33,463 nt of DNA, taken from Candidatus Aminicenantota bacterium (GTDB lineage Bacteria > Acidobacteriota > Aminicenantia > Aminicenantales > Aminicenantaceae). Position 1 is the stretch's first letter. Each line of letters begins with the position of its first letter. A program made the translations under genes and the position numbers. Below are positions 1 through 8,469 of the stretch, one piece after another. Below the pieces are notes generated by a model. The model did not search any database. It was not told the DNA's origin and saw only the letters and a list, made by a program, of their open reading frames with translations. The DNA lies in NCBI GenBank assembly GCA_016926925.1, contig JAFGNQ010000462.1, positions 1-33,463 of the forward strand, given 5' to 3'.

Positions 1-20
1 GCGGCTAGAAGCCAGTGTGA

Positions 21-103
21 GTCACTGTCTGTTTGAGTCGCATGGTGGTTGGTGGGGGGGTCTTCGACGAAAACAGACAGTGACGAGCACCTCCCCCTGA
101 ACA
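21..103. repeat. Dispersed repeat copy A with 14-bp inverted arms
   Basis: This stretch lies just past the secretin stop codon. Bases 21-34 and 71-84 are perfect 14-bp inverted repeats (gtcactgtctgttt / aaacagacagtgac) enclosing a G-rich loop. The right half (62-103) aligns without gaps to 16567-16608, sharing cgaaaacagaca, tgac and gcacctccc. The left part (35-54) resembles 16540-16557. Two related copies in intergenic DNA suggest a REP-like or other small dispersed element. No transposase is visible, so the family is not assigned. As RNA it could also fold at the 3' end of the secretin operon. Confidence 0.55.
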
Positions 104-121
104 GCCCTCGTTCACCCGGCG

Positions 122-2260
122 TTAGCGAATAACGATCCGCGATGTGCGGGTTTCAAAGGACACGGGCTGGCCTCTGGGACTATTGGCCGCGACGGCCGAA
201 ACCGCAATCGTGCTTTCCCCTTGGTCTTTGGACCGGAAAACGAGTGTTGCGATCCGTCCCCTTCCCTTGAATCCTCGGCTTACTTCCGGACTTGAAAATC
301 CGATGGTGCACATGCCCGATGCATTATCGATGTTGCCCAGGAAAGATGGATTTTTGCCGAATTGCTGCACGTATCCCCCTGCAACGACTTGGCTTAGCTC
401 AAGGACTTGAGGGTTGAAGGAGACGTTGAAGGACATATTCCCAATGTCGTCGTCTGAGCTGATATTGACGTTTATCCGGAGATCCCTATTCCGAGGGCCT
501 TCGAAGTTTGCAGGAGCGAGATCAAGCCGGTTAGGTCTCCCCGTTTCCTGCCTTTGCTCTCTATCCAGGAAGAGTCGTTCTCTGCGCATCCTCTCATCGA
601 AGTCCTCTTCGTCCGGAATCTGGATCTCGGATTGTGACAGGGACGCTCCCACAAGATTCACCCACAGCGGCTTTGCATCCTCTTCTGTGAGAGGGACGGC
701 CCGAATAATGTAAGGGGTAATGGTCATAACGACATCGGTCTGTTGGACTTCCAGGTCCGTCCTGGAAAACAAGCCACCCAAAATCGGGATGCTCTTCAAG
801 CCGACGATTCCTTTGATGCTCTGCCTTTCTTCGTCTTTGAGCAAACCTGCCAGGAGGTTTGTCTCCCCGTTCTTGAGCCGGATGGTGTTCTTCACTTTGC
901 GGGTGGAAATGATCGGGATGTCGCCGTAGCCGCTGCCTTTGATGGATTTGAGTTCGATCTCCATCTCCAGGGTGATCTCATCCTCCTTGTGTATGACCGG
1001 AGTGATTTTGACGATGATCCCGACGTCCTTGTACTCGAAACTGGTTATGGGCTGCTGGTTGACGCCGCCGGCAGCGATAGGAGTGAAGGTGGTTATAGGA
1101 ATCGGAACTTGATCTCCAACCATATATTCGATCTTTTCCCCTTCCACTCCCCTGAGCCGCGGCTGGGAGAGGATCTTTGTGTTGGAATCCGTCTCCAGGA
1201 ATTTGAGGAATGCCGTCGGAAGGGTGATCTGGAAGTTCTCCGCTTTGGAAAAATCGAGAGATTTCAAATTGATCCACGATGAATCAGTGGATTCCGGAAC
1301 ACGGCTGAAGCCCACAACGTGTTCATTTAAATCAACACCCATCTCCCGCAGCTTGACCCGCTCGACCTCCATAAACTCCAGGTCAACCATGACCTCGCCT
1401 TTGGGCTTGTCCCAGAGATTGATCAGTCTGTGGGCCAACTCGACCACCTCGGGCGTGTCCCTTACCGTAACCGAGTTCAAATTTTTATCCACAATGATCG
1501 TTGGCGCCTTAAACTGCGTGCGGGTCATCGTGGTCAGCGATCCGAGTATTTCCTGAGCGCTGATGTTGGAGAGATAAAAAGTCTTGATGACATTGACCTC
1601 GTACTTAGCCCTGTTCATGGGCTGGTCGGGGATGATGATCAGTGTCGTCGGGTCGATTATCCGGTAAAAATTCTTTGTTGCCAGGCAAAGAGCCTCGATA
1701 GCTTGCTCGAAAGTCCTGTCTGAAAGGTCAATGGAAAAAGGCTTGTCGCTGAAAGTCTCGTCGAAAATGATATTCACTCCGGCATGCTTTCCCAGGGTTT
1801 GGAAAATGGAACGGATGCTTGCCTGCTGCATGAATTTCAGCTGAATTTTCTCCTCTTTCACATCCAGTTTGACGGGAGGCTCGATCCGGATCTCATCGGG
1901 CTTCTCCTCAATGATTTCCTTTCCGGCAAGACGTCTGGCTTCCTCGTAGATTTTCCTGTTCGTAGGGTCATAAGACAAAGCCACTTCATATTCCTTGAGT
2001 GCTTGTTCTTTTTCACCGCGAACAGCAAGATTTCTGGCGGAAATATAATGGACATAACTTGCCGAAATCTTCGCTCTATATAAAGCCAATCTGTAGGTCG
2101 AGTTCTGCGGCTCTTCCAGGACGGCCTTCTCATAAAGCCGTACGGCCTCGTCCCAATTTTTGCTCATGGATGCTTCGTATCCGGACTTGTAATGCTCGCT
2201 CAGCGTTGAGCATCCCGAAAGAATCAAAAGGACCGCAAACAGTGCCATTGTTTTTTTCAT
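122..2260 (-). CDS. gspD: Secretin (GspD/PilQ-like) lipoprotein with TPR region and C-terminal cohesin-like domain
   Basis: Outer-membrane secretin of 712 aa for a type II secretion/type IV pilus-like system. A lipoprotein signal ends in LSGC (Cys17). Residues about 25-110 look like TPR repeats. About 140-210 resembles an STN (secretin/TonB short N-terminal) domain, and 220-285 an N1-like domain. The secretin core at about 285-520 has VGDQVPIPIT, YKDVGIIVKITPVI and IPILGGLFSR. After an acidic, Arg-rich linker, residues about 595-712 resemble a cohesin beta-sandwich (NVNISSDDDIGNMSFNVSFN, then an ATLVF strand). The start is preceded by AAGGAGAG and overlaps the upstream PilP-like stop codon by 4 bp (ATGA). 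It is the last gene of the operon. The cohesin-like tail is unusual compared with textbook GspD or PilQ. Confidence 0.9.
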   Translation of the reverse strand: MKKTMALFAVLLILSGCSTLSEHYKSGYEASMSKNWDEAVRLYEKAVLEEPQNSTYRLALYRAKISASYVHYISARNLAVRGEKEQALKEYEVALSYDPTNRKIYEEARRLAGKEIIEEKPDEIRIEPPVKLDVKEEKIQLKFMQQASIRSIFQTLGKHAGVNIIFDETFSDKPFSIDLSDRTFEQAIEALCLATKNFYRIIDPTTLIIIPDQPMNRAKYEVNVIKTFYLSNISAQEILGSLTTMTRTQFKAPTIIVDKNLNSVTVRDTPEVVELAHRLINLWDKPKGEVMVDLEFMEVERVKLREMGVDLNEHVVGFSRVPESTDSSWINLKSLDFSKAENFQITLPTAFLKFLETDSNTKILSQPRLRGVEGEKIEYMVGDQVPIPITTFTPIAAGGVNQQPITSFEYKDVGIIVKITPVIHKEDEITLEMEIELKSIKGSGYGDIPIISTRKVKNTIRLKNGETNLLAGLLKDEERQSIKGIVGLKSIPILGGLFSRTDLEVQQTDVVMTITPYIIRAVPLTEEDAKPLWVNLVGASLSQSEIQIPDEEDFDERMRRERLFLDREQRQETGRPNRLDLAPANFEGPRNRDLRINVNISSDDDIGNMSFNVSFNPQVLELSQVVAGGYVQQFGKNPSFLGNIDNASGMCTIGFSSPEVSRGFKGRGRIATLVFRSKDQGESTIAVSAVAANSPRGQPVSFETRTSRIVIR

Positions 2261-2760
2261 GGCAGCTCTCCTTCAAGGAAAAACTTACTTGGCTCCGAGT
2301 CGGGTCCTGTAATCTCGATTTCTCCGGGCAGAATCTTGCCTATGGTGACTCCCGACTCTATCTCTTCTCCTTCGGCCACCGCAAGCGCTTCGCCTTGATA
2401 GATTACAAGAGCCACCATTCTCTCGCCAGAGCGGACATACCCGATATATCTCAAATCGAGGGCCGAAAATGCCTGTTCGATTTGGGGAGGGGACTTGCCT
2501 TCTTCCATCGTTCCGCTCTCCCCGAAGAATTCGTCATCGGATTCCTGGAACTCATTCTTTTTCTTTCCGGCGGTGAAGATGTTGCGTCGCGGCGGCGGCA
2601 GGGTTTTTTTTTCGCCTCGGAGAAGATCCATTCTGATGAGGCTTTCCATCTCAGCCGCCTGCCCTCTTGCATCCTGGGTGGCCTCCTGAGGAGTGAACGC
2701 AGCAAGGCTGATGACACTCAGAAGAACCATCCAGACCGGAACACGAAATCTACTTTTCAT
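2257..2760 (-). CDS. PilP/GspC-like inner-membrane pilus or secretion protein
   Basis: Small exported or inner-membrane protein of 167 aa with an N-terminal hydrophobic segment (about residues 8-22, no lipobox Cys). A linker follows with a PPPRRNIF segment like the 'RDPF' region of PilP. The C-terminal part (about 95-165) is beta-rich (LDLRYIGYV, ALVIYQGEALAVAEGEEI, IGKILPGEIEITG) and resembles the PilP/GspC homology-region fold, which contacts the secretin N-domains. Assignment rests mainly on position between PilO and the secretin and on this fold pattern; sequence identity to known PilP is not obvious. It overlaps the secretin by 4 bp and PilO by 11 bp, so translation is probably coupled. 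Confidence 0.7.
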   Translation of the reverse strand: MKSRFRVPVWMVLLSVISLAAFTPQEATQDARGQAAEMESLIRMDLLRGEKKTLPPPRRNIFTAGKKKNEFQESDDEFFGESGTMEEGKSPPQIEQAFSALDLRYIGYVRSGERMVALVIYQGEALAVAEGEEIESGVTIGKILPGEIEITGPDSEPSKFFLEGELP

Positions 2761-3307
2761 AGAAATACCCCGCCAGAGAGAGATTCAAACGTAGGCCTCT
2801 TCCGAAGGAATCCACATCCGAAAAATTCACTTTTTCCAAGATTAAAAATTTAGGGAAGACTTCGAAAGAATGAATGAGTTTTTTGATATCCTGGTAGGTG
2901 CCTGAGGTCTGGAAAGTAACTCTTACGACTTTTACTCTCTCGATATTTTTTGGCTGCGAGTAATTGTATCGCACCTGTGAAACATTCGTGCGCGTGTCGT
3001 TGAAGATCATCTGAAGATCTTTTCTGAGCTGAGTTATTCCTTCCTTATCGTCATAAAAATATTTTTCCCGAAGCTCTCCGACATCTCTCTGTGTCTGTTC
3101 CCAAGCGCGCCACTCGCGTTGTTTGGCATTGAGGCGATCTTCCGTACTTTGGAGCGTGCCGCGTTCCCGGGAAAGAGCTATGGAAACACGGCTGTATGTC
3201 ACTTTTTGCCTGAGTGCGACAAAAACGAGAAAGACGATCGCTAAAATCAACAGAAGACCAAGTGCGCCCAAAATTTTGCGATCCCTCCGGTTCACAATTT
3301 CATACAT
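2750..3307 (-). CDS. pilO: PilO-like inner-membrane protein
   Basis: A bitopic protein of about 185 aa: a short basic cytoplasmic N-terminus (MYEIVNRRDRK), one TM segment (about residues 13-33), a coiled-coil stretch (about 35-85) and a C-terminal alpha/beta domain (VRVTFQTSGTYQDIKKLIHSFE ... ILEKVNFSD), the usual PilO/GspM layout. PilO pairs with PilN in the periplasmic alignment complex. I prefer the ATG at 3305-3307, which has AGGT upstream and overlaps pilN by 8 bp. An in-frame ATG at 3352 would add 15 residues but has no ribosome-binding site. Confidence 0.8.
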   Translation of the reverse strand: MYEIVNRRDRKILGALGLLLILAIVFLVFVALRQKVTYSRVSIALSRERGTLQSTEDRLNAKQREWRAWEQTQRDVGELREKYFYDDKEGITQLRKDLQMIFNDTRTNVSQVRYNYSQPKNIERVKVVRVTFQTSGTYQDIKKLIHSFEVFPKFLILEKVNFSDVDSFGRGLRLNLSLAGYFYEK

Positions 3308-3866
3308 CGTGCACATACCTGACAGAAATTTCGGATAACAGAAATCCCTCATTGGTCCGCGATTCGCTGATGATATTGATATTCTTGAAACCTTTGATGT
3401 CCAGTTGAGTGATGAATTTCAAAAGATCATTCAGATCGGCACAGGCTGCCTCGAATCGGACCTCCATGGTCGATCCATCAACGGGATAGGGAGTGAGAGA
3501 GACGATATAGCTGGATTCAGGAAGAGATTCCTCTAAGGCTGTAAAAAAATCCATCCAAGAAAAGCTCTTTTTATAAATAAGGCTGTTCAGAAAATCCACA
3601 TTATTAGCCTGAATACGTTGAGTGTCCTCGATTCGGGTGCTGAACTTCTTTTCTTCTATCTGGGCCTTATTCAACTTCATGTTCATATCATCGATCGTTT
3701 CCTGGATATCACCACGTTCGCTCCCGTAACGGAAATAGATGGTTGCGCCCAACAGGGCTACAACGATGACAGCCGTAGTGAGCAAGCCGAACAGCAGAAA
3801 AAAAAGCCGTCTGTTCTTCATGGGAGAACTGGCCAGGTTGAGGTTCAATTTTACGACTTTTTTCAC
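3300..3866 (-). CDS. pilN: PilN-like inner-membrane protein
   Basis: A 188-aa bitopic protein with an N-terminal peptide KLNLNLASSP that fits the conserved PilN 'INLL' PilM-binding segment. One TM helix follows (about residues 20-45), then a coiled coil (about 50-90) and a ferredoxin-like C-terminal domain containing FFTALEESLPESSYIVSLTPYP. PilN docks PilM in the cytoplasm and dimerises with PilO in the periplasm. The start codon overlaps the pilM stop (ATGA, 4 bp). The gene sits in the conserved order pilM-N-O-P-secretin. Confidence 0.85.
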   Translation of the reverse strand: MKKVVKLNLNLASSPMKNRRLFFLLFGLLTTAVIVVALLGATIYFRYGSERGDIQETIDDMNMKLNKAQIEEKKFSTRIEDTQRIQANNVDFLNSLIYKKSFSWMDFFTALEESLPESSYIVSLTPYPVDGSTMEVRFEAACADLNDLLKFITQLDIKGFKNINIISESRTNEGFLLSEISVRYVHDV

Positions 3867-4813
3867 AGTATTTGTCCCAAGAGAGGAGAAAGAATCTCCC
3901 TCTTTTTATGAGGAAGGCTCTGCGTTACACAGGACTCCACCGGCTTCACCGGACAATGGCAGCGCTCTTTGAGAAGAGCCAAAGCATCCTCGTGGGATTC
4001 CAGCACGCCGATCCTGAGCCAGTAGCATCCGATCTTTCTTTTCTCTTTATCTTCAATGAAATTTGCCGTGTTCTCGATTTCCTGAACCACATCCATCCAC
4101 CGTCCGTCAAAGTCCGTGTGTTCCCGGAAATCTTCGGCAAAAGGTTTTTGTCTGTACAAGGCCGCCTCGGAGTTGATAACGGCAATAAGACTGAAGGAAT
4201 CTTTTTCGACATCAATGATCATAAAATCCTTTTCTTTCTCGCAATCGATCAGACTATACAACCCCAGGGAGGGAACCCCAACAACCCTCACTTTCAATCG
4301 AAATTTGTTGAAAAATTCTTCATATTCCCTCACTACGGACTCTCGAGCGACCGACACCAACACCTTTTTTTTGGCATTCGACTCAAAGACATCGAAAGAA
4401 AGGCGGGTGTCCTCAGGCAGCATCGGAATCTGTTTTTTGATCCGGAACAGGAGAATTTGTTCCATCTCCTTCTGGAAGTTCGGTATGGAATCGAAAGCGA
4501 AGACAAAAGCTTTTTGGGCTAGTTCCGGCAAAAGCAAGGCGATTTTCTCATCGGAAATACGAAGCTCGGCAATACCCTGCTTCAGCTTTTCTTCGAGCTC
4601 CTTGGCATCTTTCATATTCTTTTTGTAAAAAGAGGGATGGATCACATCGCCCTGAAAAGGAAGCACGAAATGATGCTTGACCTTTCTCTCTGCGGGGGAG
4701 ATACGGACCCCGCTGATGTAACTCGAGGAAAGTTGAAAGCCGGTGTGAGGCAGCGGCTGCTGGGTGAAAAAATATTTTATTTTCTCTTTCATGGATATCA
4801 ATTTTTCCATCAT
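3863..4813 (-). CDS. pilM: PilM/GspL-like actin-fold assembly protein
   Basis: A 316-aa cytoplasmic protein resembling PilM and the cytoplasmic part of GspL: an early strand-rich segment (TGFQLSSSYISGVRIS), EEKLKQGIAELRISDEKIALLLPE, a core with EQILLFRIKKQIPMLPEDTRLSFDVF, then MIIDVEKDSFSLIAVINSEAALYRQ, which fits the phosphate-2 region of the actin-like fold. In PilM systems this protein binds PilN and links to the ATPase. I start at the ATG 4811-4813 because AGAGG lies 5 nt upstream. A further in-frame ATG at 4831 lacks a ribosome-binding site. It is divergent from model PilM, and the nucleotide-binding motifs are weak. Confidence 0.75.
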   Translation of the reverse strand: MMEKLISMKEKIKYFFTQQPLPHTGFQLSSSYISGVRISPAERKVKHHFVLPFQGDVIHPSFYKKNMKDAKELEEKLKQGIAELRISDEKIALLLPELAQKAFVFAFDSIPNFQKEMEQILLFRIKKQIPMLPEDTRLSFDVFESNAKKKVLVSVARESVVREYEEFFNKFRLKVRVVGVPSLGLYSLIDCEKEKDFMIIDVEKDSFSLIAVINSEAALYRQKPFAEDFREHTDFDGRWMDVVQEIENTANFIEDKEKRKIGCYWLRIGVLESHEDALALLKERCHCPVKPVESCVTQSLPHKKREILSPLLGQIL

Positions 4814-4862
4814 CGGTTCCTCTTGCGGCATTCAAACATCATAAATACGGGACACATATTCG

Positions 4863-6482
4863 TCATTCCACAAAAGTCACTTTGTTCAGTTCCTTCAAGC
4901 TGGTGACCCCGTCCAATACTTTAGCCATTCCCAATTCCCTCAAAAAGGTCATCCCCTCCTCTTTGGCTCTTTTTTTCACCTCGGAAAGAGGTTTTCTTCC
5001 CAGGATCATCTCTCGAATCTCATCGGACAGTTCGAGCAGCTCGGCAATGGCCGTTCTTCCCTGATATCCCGTGTAGTTGCATTCGGGACACCCTTTGGCT
5101 TCATAGAAAACCTGATTTTTATACTTTGTGGGATCCAAGCCTGATTCCACCAGCTCATTTTCGCTGTAGTGCGCTTCAGTCTTGCATACCGGACAAAGCA
5201 GCCGAATCAAGCGCTGCGCAAGGATGCAGTTGAGGGCAGAGATGAAACTGTACGGATCGACCTGCATATGGAGAAAACGTCCGATCACGTCGAAGACATT
5301 GTTGGCATGGACCGTGGTGAATACCAGGTGTCCTGTCAGGGCCGATTGGATGGCGATTTGGGCCGTCTCAGGATCCCTGATTTCGCCCACCATGATTTTA
5401 TCCGGATCATGCCTCAAGATCGATCGCAGACCTCTGGCAAAGGTCAATCCTTTTTTCTCATTAACAGGAACCTGAGTGATGCCGTCGATCTGGTATTCAA
5501 CAGGATCCTCGATGGTGACGATTTTATCCTCAGGGGATTTGATCTCCGTCAGGGCGGCATAAAGTGTTGTGGTTTTGCCGCTTCCAGTAGGGCCGGTCAC
5601 AAGAACCATTCCGTAGGGCTGAACGATGTACCGGTTGAACCTTTCGAGGACTTCATGGGAGAACCCGAGCAAATCCAACCTGAGTTCGGAGAACGCCTGC
5701 GTAATCATCTCCTTGTCCAGAATACGAATCACGGCATCCTCACCATAAATACTCGGCATGATGGATACACGGAAATCTATAGTCTTGTCCTTGATTTTAA
5801 GACGGAACCGCCCATCCTGTGGAACCCTTCTCTCTGCGATGTCCAGATCGGAAACGACCTTGATCCGGGATATTATGGGCGCCTGGAATTTTTTACTGAT
5901 GGGCTCCATGGTTTCGCTGAGGACGCCGTCGATCCGGTATTTGATGATCACGCCGTCCTCTTTGGACTCGATATGGATATCGCTGGCTCGCTTCTGGACC
6001 GCCGTAAAGACGATGGAATTGACCAGTTTTATTATGGACCCATCCTGGTCAGCCAGTTTTTCCACGGAAATGACTTCATCCTCATCTCCGCCTTCTTCCT
6101 CCACGACCTGCATGACGAATCCTTCGGTAGCGTCCTTGAGGACTTGAAGTGCAGTCTCTCCTTTCCGCAGTGCCTCATGAATGGATCGCTTGGATGCGGC
6201 TAGGACTTCTACCTTCATCCCCATGAAGGATTCGATGGAATCGATGGCTTCGATATCCGATGGGTCGGCAATGGCGATCTGAATGGTGTTCTTGTTCTTT
6301 TTCAAGGGAATGAAATTGGACCTGTATAGAAAATCGACAGGAAATGACTGAATCAACTCCCTGTCCAGCGAGACAGATGACAGATCGACGTAAGAAACTC
6401 TGTATCGCTCGGCCAGCTTCTTTGTTTGCATCTCCTCTTTATGAATGGAATCGTAATCACCGTTTGTTTTCGTGCGCGCCAT
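4863..6482 (-). CDS. gspE: GspE/PilB-family assembly ATPase
   Basis: Hexameric ATPase of 539 aa powering pilus or pseudopilus assembly at the inner-membrane cytoplasmic face. An N-terminal GspE/MshEN-like domain (about residues 15-115) precedes the catalytic domain. The Walker A motif GPTGSGKT is at 297-304, the Asp box TIEDPVEYQ at about 323-331, Walker B DKIMVGEIRD at 361-370 and the His box GHLVFTTVHANN at about 384-395. A tetracysteine zinc site is formed by C430/C433 and C465/C468. The reading frame stays open upstream to 6878, but that extension is gspF read in another frame. The true start is ATG 6480-6482, which overlaps the gspF stop by 1 bp and has AAGGGTG upstream. Confidence 0.95.
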   Translation of the reverse strand: MARTKTNGDYDSIHKEEMQTKKLAERYRVSYVDLSSVSLDRELIQSFPVDFLYRSNFIPLKKNKNTIQIAIADPSDIEAIDSIESFMGMKVEVLAASKRSIHEALRKGETALQVLKDATEGFVMQVVEEEGGDEDEVISVEKLADQDGSIIKLVNSIVFTAVQKRASDIHIESKEDGVIIKYRIDGVLSETMEPISKKFQAPIISRIKVVSDLDIAERRVPQDGRFRLKIKDKTIDFRVSIMPSIYGEDAVIRILDKEMITQAFSELRLDLLGFSHEVLERFNRYIVQPYGMVLVTGPTGSGKTTTLYAALTEIKSPEDKIVTIEDPVEYQIDGITQVPVNEKKGLTFARGLRSILRHDPDKIMVGEIRDPETAQIAIQSALTGHLVFTTVHANNVFDVIGRFLHMQVDPYSFISALNCILAQRLIRLLCPVCKTEAHYSENELVESGLDPTKYKNQVFYEAKGCPECNYTGYQGRTAIAELLELSDEIREMILGRKPLSEVKKRAKEEGMTFLRELGMAKVLDGVTSLKELNKVTFVE

Positions 6483-7690
6483 TATTGTGTCACCCTTATG
6501 ATGTTGAAAATGGGCAGGTATACAGCCAAGAGCATAACCCCGACAATCAATCCCATAAAAATGATGATGATGGGTTGTATCAAAGACACGATGGTGTCGA
6601 TCCTGCCGCGGATCCTCTCGTCGAAGACATTGGCCACATCGAAAAGCATGCCTTCCAAGTTGGCCGAAGATTCCCCTATACGAATCATATCCAGAGCCAG
6701 GTGAGGAAAATACTCTGTTTTTTTGAGTGACTCGGATAAACTTTCTCCGTTCTTGATGAAGTCCGGCACTCTTTTCATTTGGCGGAACAAGTATCTGTTG
6801 GGAACAGCCTGGCTGGCAACACTTATAGCGGATACAAGCGAGATTCCCCCCTCCAATAAAAGAGCCAGAGTTCGACAAAATAGAGAAACAGCCGACTCGA
6901 TCAAAATATTTTTTCCGTATGGAGTCTTGAGTTTCAATTTTTCGACGAGAAGGCGAGTGCTATCTTTACGCCTCATCTGGAAGTAAGCCAGCACGAGCAA
7001 TAGCAGGACAGCCAGAACGAAAATCATATGCTTCTTCACGAACAAGGAAAAAGTGATGAGAATCCTGGTGATGCCCGGTAACTGGGAGTCAAAATCGGCG
7101 TAAAATTCCGAAAATCGGGGAAGGATGAAATTGATCAGAATCGAAAGCAGGATAAACGAGAACAGAATCAGAATCGTGGGGTAGGTCAGAGCTGTCTTTA
7201 TTCTGGATTTTGTCTCAACCGTGATTCGGGAATAAGATATGTACCGGTTGATGGTCTCCGCCAGGTTGCCGCTCCGTTCCCCTGCCATGAGTGAGGCGAT
7301 ATAGACCGTTGAGAATAATTTTTCATGCGGGATGAAGGCTTCGGAAAGAGATTTCCCTGCACGGATATCCTTTTCGACGAGCATTAGAATTTCTTTGAGG
7401 TGATCATTCTTAACCCTGCCGGTTAAGATGCCGATGCTTTTTAGTATGGGGTATCCCGCCCGGATGAGGGCGACGAGCTCCTGGTTGAACATGATGAATT
7501 CTTTTTCCTTGATCCTTTTCTCGAAGGGGAGGGAGGGCATCTGCAATCTCTTCCAATTCCTTTTGATGGTGAGGACACAGAATCCCGCCTCCTCAAAATG
7601 TTTCTGGCATTCCTGAAGTGACGGACTGAAAAAAGACTGTGACATCACACGGCCGTCTTCAGTGGCTAAACGACAGAGAAAATGGGGCAT
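6482..7690 (-). CDS. gspF: GspF/PilC-family inner-membrane platform protein
   Basis: Polytopic platform protein of 402 aa, the family's usual size. It has the typical two tandem cytoplasmic four-helix domains (about residues 55-170 and 260-375), each followed by TM helices (about 170-200, 220-240 and 375-400). Landmarks include FNQELVALIRAGYPILKSIG, the repeat LFCRTLALLLEGGISLVSAI, and MIRIGESSANLEGMLFDVA. It is the first gene of the operon. The promoter is about 30 nt upstream, and the ribosome-binding site is weak. In this family the protein connects the assembly ATPase to the pilin-extraction step. Confidence 0.95.
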   Translation of the reverse strand: MPHFLCRLATEDGRVMSQSFFSPSLQECQKHFEEAGFCVLTIKRNWKRLQMPSLPFEKRIKEKEFIMFNQELVALIRAGYPILKSIGILTGRVKNDHLKEILMLVEKDIRAGKSLSEAFIPHEKLFSTVYIASLMAGERSGNLAETINRYISYSRITVETKSRIKTALTYPTILILFSFILLSILINFILPRFSEFYADFDSQLPGITRILITFSLFVKKHMIFVLAVLLLLVLAYFQMRRKDSTRLLVEKLKLKTPYGKNILIESAVSLFCRTLALLLEGGISLVSAISVASQAVPNRYLFRQMKRVPDFIKNGESLSESLKKTEYFPHLALDMIRIGESSANLEGMLFDVANVFDERIRGRIDTIVSLIQPIIIIFMGLIVGVMLLAVYLPIFNIIRVTQ

Positions 7691-7727
7691 TGCTTACTAA
7701 TCCATATCTGTAAATAGAGCATTCCTT

Positions 7728-7756
7728 ATGGTAGGTAATCCTCCCATAATTGTCAA
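7728..7756 (-). promoter_or_regulatory. Predicted sigma-70 promoter of the gspF-gspD operon
   Basis: Read on the minus strand, TTGACA (7751-7756) is followed by a 17-bp spacer and TACCAT (7728-7733). A start near 7721 would give a leader of about 30 nt before gspF. The -35 is perfect and the -10 matches 4 of 6. This suggests basal housekeeping transcription rather than strict sigma-54 control. Confidence 0.6.
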
Positions 7757-8012
7757 CTTGACCGGGACCCGGAAAACAGGTCTCCAGTCGAGTGACATAA
7801 CTTATAAGCATACGGCGCCTGGGGCAGTCGTGCACCCCCATAGTCCCAAATGTCCTTTGATGCGTCAATCCCCTGAAGAGAGGATATTCAAGGTGATTTT
7901 GGAGCTCATTTTCTCATCTTTTCGTTGATGAGCGGGCATCTGTATCCAGAGACAAAAAGCTCCGTTTTCGTGAGAGGTTTTTCAGAGCTCCAATCCCGGA
8001 TTGTCCGTTGTA

Positions 8013-8041
8013 TTGACAAAATCCGGGGAAAGTACTATCTT
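8013..8041 (+). promoter_or_regulatory. Predicted sigma-70 promoter of the small secreted protein
   Basis: TTGACA (8013-8018), a 17-bp spacer and TATCTT (8036-8041). The expected transcription start (about 8048) coincides with the GTG codon at 8049, so the mRNA may be leaderless. Confidence 0.55.
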
Positions 8042-8048
8042 AAAAAAA

Positions 8049-8330
8049 GTGAAAAAGCGAACCGTCTTGATCGCACTTATGATCACTCTATGCGCAATCT
8101 TCCTTCTCTCTTTGGAGAAAAGTGCCTACAGCGGATCTCCATTTTTTCCCTTCGTTACAAAGCCGGACCCTCAGAGCAGTAAAAAGCCGAAATACGATTA
8201 CATGAGCACTTTCTTGTCTCGGAACACACAGCCCCTGGGGCTCAAGGAGAACATCGCCCTGAAAAAACTCCTCGAACAGTCCAGCATAAAATGGGCCATA
8301 CGGTCCAGCAAACGACATATATTAGACTGA
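8049..8330 (+). CDS. Small predicted exported or membrane-anchored protein, unknown function
   Basis: I do not recognise this 93-aa protein. From the GTG start it reads VKKRTVLIALMITLCAIFLL, a basic N-region plus hydrophobic core typical of a signal peptide or anchor, then SLEKSAYSG where cleavage could occur. The rest (FVTKPDPQSSKKPKYDYM, a polar helix with ALKKLLEQSSIKWAI) is basic and low in cysteine. An in-frame ATG at 8079 is an alternative but would cut into the hydrophobic segment. No Shine-Dalgarno is evident; the promoter lies immediately upstream. It precedes the histidine kinase and might be co-transcribed with it. Confidence 0.5.
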   Translation: MKKRTVLIALMITLCAIFLLSLEKSAYSGSPFFPFVTKPDPQSSKKPKYDYMSTFLSRNTQPLGLKENIALKKLLEQSSIKWAIRSSKRHILD

Positions 8331-8343
8331 TTGGACATATATT
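8314..8343 (+). promoter_or_regulatory. Tandem GACATATATT motif, 20-bp period
   Basis: The decamer GACATATATT occurs at 8314-8323 and again at 8334-8343, exactly 20 bp (about two helical turns) apart, between the small protein gene and the histidine kinase gene. Such phasing fits a regulator binding on one DNA face. The first copy overlaps the end of the small coding sequence. Confidence 0.3.
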
Positions 8344-8469
8344 TTTTGCATGTACGATTCAATTTTTTGGATTATAAATGGAGATTCAGGTCGCTAATGT
8401 TTCCCGCCGGATTTGGAGGGATGCACTTCCCATCATTGCTTTGGTCTTTCCCTCTCCGGACTCTCCCTG

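Larger units (their letters stand above)
7691..8048. other. Divergent control region between the secretion operon and region 2
   Basis: This 358-bp stretch has no convincing gene. It holds the minus-strand promoter for gspF (7728-7756) and the plus-strand promoter for the small protein (8013-8041). Short open frames here lack ribosome-binding sites and protein-like composition. I see no clear sigma-54 (-24/-12) element. Confidence 0.6.

Noticed and set aside
5169..6203. 344-codon open frame on the plus strand
   Set aside because: It lies wholly opposite gspE, whose motifs are complete. Its translation has no recognisable domain and no ribosome-binding site.
6483..6878. N-terminal extension of the GspE frame (132 residues)
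   Set aside because: It overlaps gspF on the same strand in another frame, is rich in His, Arg and Cys with no domain, and the ATG at 6480-6482 has a suitable upstream sequence.
8332..8353. Sigma-54-like TTGGACATATATTTTTTGCA
   Set aside because: The GG and GC dinucleotides are about 3 bp too far apart for a -24/-12 promoter.
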